64,000 bases of DNA from Calonectria ilicicola (Eukaryota > Ascomycota > Sordariomycetes > Hypocreales > Nectriaceae), in contig CP085830.1 of assembly GCA_020809705.1 (NCBI GenBank), forward strand, positions 1,426,001 through 1,490,000, written 5' to 3'. The position numbers were made by a program, and so were the translations under genes. This document shows positions 57,786 through 64,000 of the stretch, piece by piece; position 1 is the stretch's first letter, and every line of letters begins with the position of its first letter. The notes below the pieces were generated by a model. That model was not told where the DNA came from. It saw nothing but the letters and a program-made list of their open reading frames with translations, and made no database searches.

Positions 57786-58670
57786 TTAATAGTCCAGAGT
57801 GCCAGCTTTTTGTTTTTCGATGATTGTATCGTACGCAATCTGCATCTGTGCTTGTATGGACTCGCGGACTTCACGTTGCTCCGCATCTGTCAAGCGGCGC
57901 ATACCATCCATTCGTGCCTTCCAACTTGCATCGGTCTCTCTCATAAACGCATCATCATCGGTAGATTTAGGATCGACGAATTCAAACGAGCGGCATTCAG
58001 CATTGCGCCAATTCGTCCCTAGACTGTCGTCAGACTTTGCGCTTTACGAGGATAGGATATTGAACCACAGGAAACCAGAACCATTGGTTATGGTGATCAA
58101 GTACTTACAACCTGTTGTCAAGTTTGACCAGTCTCGAGTAATGTAATGAAGTATGGCTCCATGTGACACCACACCAATATGTACATCTCGGCCAGTGGCC
58201 TCTTCTGCCTCACGGGCCATGTCTCTTAGGAATCGACGAGCCGCCGCGGCTCTCGCTTCAAGAAGGTCCACGCGTGGTGCCCACGGGCCACCAGGGCCCT
58301 TGTTAGTCCATCCTTCTTCAACATTACTGAAATCTACTATGCTCTTAAATTCATCTTGCTTCATTAGAACTGTTGGGCTCCTTCCGACATCGGAGGGCAA
58401 GGTTGACACCTCTTGGATTTCTGGTAGCGCCACCACCTTGATGCCTGCTTCAACAGAAGGCAAAAAGGAAATTAGACATGTCTGCAGAGTTCGTCGCATA
58501 GGCGACGCTACCAGGTGCGTGAGGTTGTCGTGGTGAGGGAAATTCCGGCGAAGATCAGCGCACTGATCTTCTCCCAATGGAGTCAACTGAGGATCGGGAA
58601 TCAGGAGGTTCGCGTAGCCCAGGTTATGCACTCCCTGCGCGTGACGGACTAGGTGTAGATAGATGGGCAT
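57786..58670 (-). CDS. Histidine phosphatase (phosphoglycerate-mutase-like)
   Basis: Two exons (58670-58109 and 58018-57786) give 264 residues. The phosphohistidine motif is LHLVRHAQGVHN at residues 5-16. The second arginine is in ASPMRRTLQT and the second catalytic histidine in IGVVSHGAILHYI. All core residues of the branch 1 family are present. The intron begins GTAAGT after the codon for glycine in LTTG and rejoins at NWRNAECRSFEF, a usual family ending. The substrate is not predictable; fungal relatives act on small phosphoesters. Confidence 0.88.
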
Positions 58671-59767
58671 TGTTCTGGAGTTTCAGTGATGTGACGACCG
58701 CCTGTGGAAAGATGATTTTCCCAATCTCTTTTATCCGATACCTTGCTAGTGCGGTTGCTGACGTCGCCAAGCCAATGACGACTTTGGTGGGTATATTTTG
58801 TTGAGGCCCGATTGGCGAACTGGCCTTGCAGTTGGCGAATGAGAATGGATGTTCCCTGGTGTCGTTTAGATTTCAACTCTCATCACAACACTTTATGAAA
58901 GGGCAATATAATTTATTGATTTTAGTTATAAACCAAAGCCTTGCTTATATTGTGAAAAACACATTTCGTATCAATCATGCTACTGTTTGTAGTTAATTAT
59001 CTTTAAGGATGCCTCTGGTGACTCATCTATAATTGGCCCAGAGTTTCACCTGAAGTGGGTCTCACATGGGCTCGTGATGTTGACCGCTTTCAGCGTTAGG
59101 CATCAAAACATGAGTTGTGGTAATTATCTTAGTAAGAAGGATGCATGCTTGGCTCAAATCGAAGTTGCATGATTAAATTTCTAGACGCATTGAGGCATTT
59201 GCTCGCGGCATGCCTCTCTCCATATATTCACTTTGAGTCGTCTGCCCTATTGATAGGATTCGCTGGTGAAGGAATCCTGCAAAGGTGAGCAATGTGCAAT
59301 CCTTTCAGCTTTCTAAGCTGTGGTGGATCGCTTTACAAGTAAAAATGTAGGCGGGATTTTCTAAAATGTAGCCTCTTTTGGAGATCATTGAAGCTGCCCT
59401 CTGTAGCTTTGTTCTCAATGTACCTGAGGGATCTGAGCAGTCCATGTCTAAGCCCCGCAGCCAATTGGCCATTAGCAAGCCGCAGTGCGATTCAGCCTTG
59501 CCGTCATGTGACCATTGTGTCAGCGATTCAGCTTGTCTGCCTTGAATAAACGCCTGCGGTTATTTCGTCTAGTCCTCAGCTGCAATCCGCCCTAGCATTT
59601 TTCTTGGGTTTCTAAAAACTTCATAAACAAAGGCATCTCCTGAAAATCACGACGATATTGGTTGGGTTCATTAGATCATTTGAATCCAGCAAGTCTTCGC
59701 ACCAGCACAGTCCTGCATGGGGTGATGATCATGTGGGGTAGATGGCAACCCCAGGCCGACCAGCAAG
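58671..59767. other. Intergenic, upstream of the NACHT/ankyrin gene
   Basis: About 1.1 kb with only short frames. No repeat or RNA gene was recognised. Confidence 0.4.
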
Positions 59768-62700
59768 ATGGATCCATTTAACACAGGTGCAACTATTATT
59801 GCTACTCTCCAGTTATCCTCCGAAGTTGTCAAGTGTATCAACTCAACAACGGGGGCCAAGGCAGAGCGGAAAAAACTGCGCGAAGAGTTAAGAGCTTGTG
59901 AAAATATTCTTCAACAACTCAATGACGAGGCCGATGACTCGGATGAGGGAAAGGAATGGGTGGAGACAGTCAAAGCCTTAGAGACTCCAGGCGCTCCTCT
60001 GGGCAGATTGAAAAGCGCTTTGCATGAGATCGAAAAGAAGCTTTATCCAAAAACCAGAACAAGAATAAGAACGATGGTGGAAGCTTTAGAGTGGCCATTT
60101 ACAGCAAAAGAAATCCAGGGGATTCATGCGACAATCGAACGCGGAAAAACGCTTTTGGAACTAGCGTTGGCCAACAACTCCAGAAAGCTTATCCAAGAGA
60201 TCAAAAGAACTGCCCTGGAAAATAAGAATCAGCTCAGAGAGTTGATGCAAACAATCGAAGAAAATTCCAAAGATACTTCAATACGTATTTCCGGTGTCTT
60301 TGACGGTATTAGTATAATTCGGAAGTCACAAGATACTCTCAGCGATTGTCTAGATGGAATTGAACGGCGCCAAAACAATCAAGCCGAAACCGAGGAGCGA
60401 CAGAGGATTCTTGAATGGCTCACACCAACAGAGTATGCAAATCAACAAAGAGACTTTATTAGTCGGAGGCAAGAAGGCACAGGTCAGTGGCTTTTAGACT
60501 CCCCAGAGCTCAAATCATGGATGGAGGGAGATGGCCAAATATTATTCTGTCCCGGAATTCCTGGTGCCGGCAAAACGATTCTTACATCAGTTGTGATACA
60601 GAATCTTCTACTTCAATATAAAACTGCTAAGAATATTGGAATCGCATATTTATACTGCAACTTTAGACGACACGGCGACCAAACTATAGACGATTTGTTA
60701 GCCAGCGTGCTTAAACAGCTCATTCAAAATCAACTGGTACTTCCTGATTTCATAAAGTCCTTGTATTCTGGCTGTATGGATGGCAGCATGCGGCCGAAAC
60801 CCGAGGAGATAATTGAAAGACTCCATGTTATTACACAACGAAACTCTACGACCTTCATTGTTATTGATGCGATTGACGAGTGTTAAATGACCGATGGTTG
60901 TCGGGAGAAACTTTTAACAGCCATGTTCAAACTACGCAAAGAATGTGGGGTCAATCTTTTTATCACTTCAAGATTTATCCCGGAGATTGTGGAGAGCGTC
61001 AAAATTGAAAAGAGTACATTTTTAGAGGTTCGAGCTAGCGAAGAGGATGTGCGAAAATTTGTCGATGGAAACATCGGAAGATTGCCATCGTTTGTAGGTC
61101 GCAACCTGGAATTACAGGAAGAGGTGAAAAGTGAAATTGTAAATGCCGTGGATGGCATGTAGGTTACTCTTTGGGATTTTCCGGCCGTAGCTGACTGAGT
61201 GCATTAGGTTCCTGCTAGCACAGCTCCATCTTGATTCTCTAATCGGTAAAAGATCTATCAAGGCAATAAGAAAAGCTTTGGCAAAACTACCAACTGGATC
61301 CGAAGCGTATGACTATGCATATAGAGATGCAATGGAGCGGATCGAAGGTCAGTTTCAGGACCAAGAGGATTTGGCTAAGCAGGTTCTATCCTGGGTCACC
61401 CGCGCAAGATGGCAATTGACTACATCGCAGCTTCAACACGCGCTTGCTATCGAAACTGGCGAGGATGAGCTTGATATTGAAAACCTTCCCCAGATCGAAG
61501 ACATGATCTCTGTATGTGCAGGGTTGGTCACACTGGATAGGGAGAGCCGCATCGTCCGACTAGTTCATTATACCACCCAACAATATTTTTCGCGGACATG
61601 GGATCAATGGTTCCCGAAGGCGGAGGCTGAAATCACCATTGCCTGTGTTACATGTCTTTCTTTCAAGACCTTTGAACATAGTAGGCCCGAAAGCCCTAGT
61701 TCACCGTTTTGGACATTGCCTCTGAACAAGCTTTACGACTATGCGGCACAAAACTGGGGGTTTCATGCCAAGGAGGCCCAAGAACCACTGCAAGAGGTGA
61801 TAGACTTCTTAGAGTCCAAGAATAAACCTGAGATGTCTAGCCAGCGACTAAAAAGCCAAATTGAATTGGCCACTTCGAACCGCGAAACGAACGACATCAA
61901 GGGACTTCATTTATCAGCATACTTTGGGATTAATTATGCCACTGAGGAACTTCTCAAAAGTCACCATCCGGACTTATTAGATAGCGGCTCGAGGACGCCA
62001 TTATCTTATGCAGCCGAAATGGGAAATCAAGAGGTCATAGAGATACTTCTTAAACGACAAGCTGACGCGAAGAAATGCGACGTACGAGGTTGGACGCCAT
62101 TATTCTACGCCGCATTTACTGACCACCAGCCTGTGATAAGTATCCTACTTCAGACAGGTGCGGTTGATGTTAATTACAGAGATCTTTCGGACCGCTCCAT
62201 ACTGTCATATGCGGCCGAAAATGGACATGAGGATGTGGTCAAGCTTTTGCTTGATATCGATGGGGTTGCTGTCGATTCGAGAGATGAATTCGATCGCTCA
62301 CCACTCTCATACGCAGCGCAAAACGGATATGTTGGTATTGTTCGCCACCTGCTCGAAACGAAACAAGTGGATGTGGATTATAAACAGAATTGTGGACACT
62401 CGCCATTAGCATACGCAGCTACAAATGCACATGAGGCTGTTGTAAACCTATTACTCGACACTAAGATGGTCAATGCTGACACGATATATGAGAATGGCCA
62501 TTCGCTCCTCTCGTATGCCGCACAGAAAGGGCATGATGGAATTGTTCGTGAACTTCTCGCAACGAGACTGGTGGATGTGGACTACAAGCACAATGATATT
62601 TCGTCGCCATTGTTATACGCTGCTCAAAATGGCCATGAAACCATTGTACATCAATTATTAGCCACAGAACAAGTCGATGTTGATTCAAGGGATGACTACG

Positions 62701-64000
62701 ATCGGACGTCGCTCTCTTATGCTGCTGAGAGAGGTTACGAAGGCGTCTTCAGAGCGCTTCTGGAGAAGGGAAAAGCTAATCCTAACTGTATGGACTACTC
62801 TCTAACAACACCGCTATCCTATGCCATCGAACATGCCCATGAATCTACTGCAAACCAACTTCTTCGATTAAAAAGCATCAATATCAATTCTAGAGACATG
62901 CATGGTCGCACACCTCTATCATATGCAGCCGAATACGGAAGGATATCAATAGTGGATCAAATACTCCAAAAAGATCAAGTCAAAGTAGATCATCAAGACG
63001 AAGATGGTTCATCAGCATTGTCACATGCAATTGAACAGGGCCACGACAAAATCGCAAAATCGCTTCTGAGCTGTGCAATCGGTATAGACTCCCCAGACAA
63101 CAAAGGCCGTACACCTCTATTACTAGCTGCCAAATTAGGTGCTACTCAAATCGTATCTGAGCTTCTGAAACGAGGAGCTAGAGTTGATATTCAGGATAAC
63201 TCTGGTCGAACACCTCTCAGCCATGCTGTGGGTCCAAGCACTGTCTCTCAACTACTTGCATATCGCGCGACAGTGAACTCTAAAGATAACAGCGGTCGGA
63301 CACCCCTTTCATACATGGCTGAGCGAGCAGATGTAGAGGCCGCAAAGGTTGTCATTGAAAATGGCGCTGAGATTGGTGCAAAGGACAATGCTGGTTGGAC
63401 GTCTCTCACGTATGCTGCCAAGAGTGGCAGTCATATGATTATGAGCATTTTAATTGAGAAGAATATTGATATCGATTCAATAGACAACTCTGGGAGAACA
63501 AATTTGTCACTGGCCGCTGAGAAGTTTGGTCTACGAGTAGGTCACTCTAGGACTATTCGACAATTGCTCAATAATGGTTCTCAATGTGATCATCGGGATC
63601 ACCATGGTCGAACACCATTAAGCTATGCTGCCCAGAGAGCCTATGCGAATGCAGTTGAATTACTACTCGAGGCTGGTGCAGAGGTTGACTCAAAAGACAT
63701 CTTGGGTCGGACACCAACGTCATATGCCGCCGCGAATCATCATGGAGCTACTATCAAATTACTTCTTGAGGCGGGAGCCGCAGTCGAGCTGGAGGATAAT
63801 CATGGACGCACTCCACTGAGTTATGCTGCTGAGCAGAGGAACCCACTGGGAGAATGGGATACGCCAATAAACATATTGCTAGATCACGAAGCTAATGCCA
63901 GATCTATGGATGCAGATGGTCGGACACCGCTGAGTTATGCCGCACAAAAGGCCAATGCATTTGGCATTGCGCTATTGCTAGAAAACGGTGCCAAACTTGG
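59768..64000 (+). CDS. NACHT/ankyrin-repeat STAND protein, partial, with in-frame stop
   Basis: An NLR-like receptor that runs off the window. Residues 1-200 are a helical fungal STAND N-terminal domain (GATIIATLQLSSEVVKCI). The NACHT core has Walker A CPGIPGAGKTIL near residue 260 and Walker B TFIVIDAIDEC near 370. Directly after DEC there is an in-frame TAA (60884-60886), and the frame continues at once with MTDGCREKLLTAMF and LFITSRF. Family members have a glutamine-type residue here, so CAA to TAA is likely. An intron at 61159-61207 joins VDGM to FLLAQLHLD. About 20 ankyrin repeats start near 61995, most built on xGRTPLSYAAE. No other stop is seen to 64000. Such proteins are thought to sense non-self and trigger cell death. 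This allele would yield only a 372-residue truncation unless the stop is read through. Confidence 0.85.

Overview
The window is from a filamentous ascomycete, probably a sordariomycete. The evidence is short GT-AG introns, three Zn(II)2Cys6 regulators, a HET-domain relic, a NACHT/ankyrin protein, a Fot1/pogo transposase relic, intron-bearing nuclear tRNA genes, and a long AT-rich block bearing the mark of repeat-induced point mutation (RIP). Coordinates of spliced genes span from start codon to stop codon with introns included.

Layout. 1-9850 is an extremely AT-rich block. It holds two inverted, RIP-degraded Ty3/gypsy elements, a 25-bp minisatellite and a GC-normal islet at about 3355-3740. 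10199-31911 is an accessory region. It contains a Zn2Cys6 regulator (-), a broken phenol-hydroxylase-like FAD monooxygenase (-), a second Zn2Cys6 regulator (+), a third (-), a dienelactone-hydrolase-family protein (+), a transposase relic, a Baeyer-Villiger-type flavin monooxygenase (+), a CAO-1-like stilbene/lignostilbene dioxygenase (+) and a membrane protein (-) whose end lies in a small AT-rich patch. 33309-46035 looks more conserved. It has tRNA-Arg(UCG), tRNA-Ser(GCU), a patatin-domain triacylglycerol lipase, a retinal-binding opsin, a decayed HET gene, a small hypothetical gene and a second tRNA-Arg(UCG) in inverted orientation. 48501-64000 holds a secreted thioredoxin-reductase-like oxidoreductase, a C2H2 protein, a P-loop ATPase with an internal stop, methylaspartate ammonia-lyase, a 2-oxoglutarate/Fe(II) oxygenase, a histidine phosphatase and a NACHT/ankyrin receptor that runs off the end.

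How the genes may work together. Between 10 and 30 kb, a stilbene-cleaving dioxygenase, a BVMO, a phenol-hydroxylase-like enzyme and a dienelactone hydrolase sit beside three regulators. This suggests a catabolic cluster for stilbenoid or lignin-derived phenolics. That is inference from family membership, and at least the phenol hydroxylase appears dead.

The most interesting pattern is that several otherwise well-preserved, apparently single-copy genes carry in-frame stops: the FAD monooxygenase, the P-loop ATPase and the NACHT/ankyrin protein, as well as the transposase relic. In each case the presumed ancestral codon (CAG, TGG, CAA, TGG) would become the stop through a CpA-to-TpA change, which is the RIP context. 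This hints at leakage of RIP-like mutation outside repeats.
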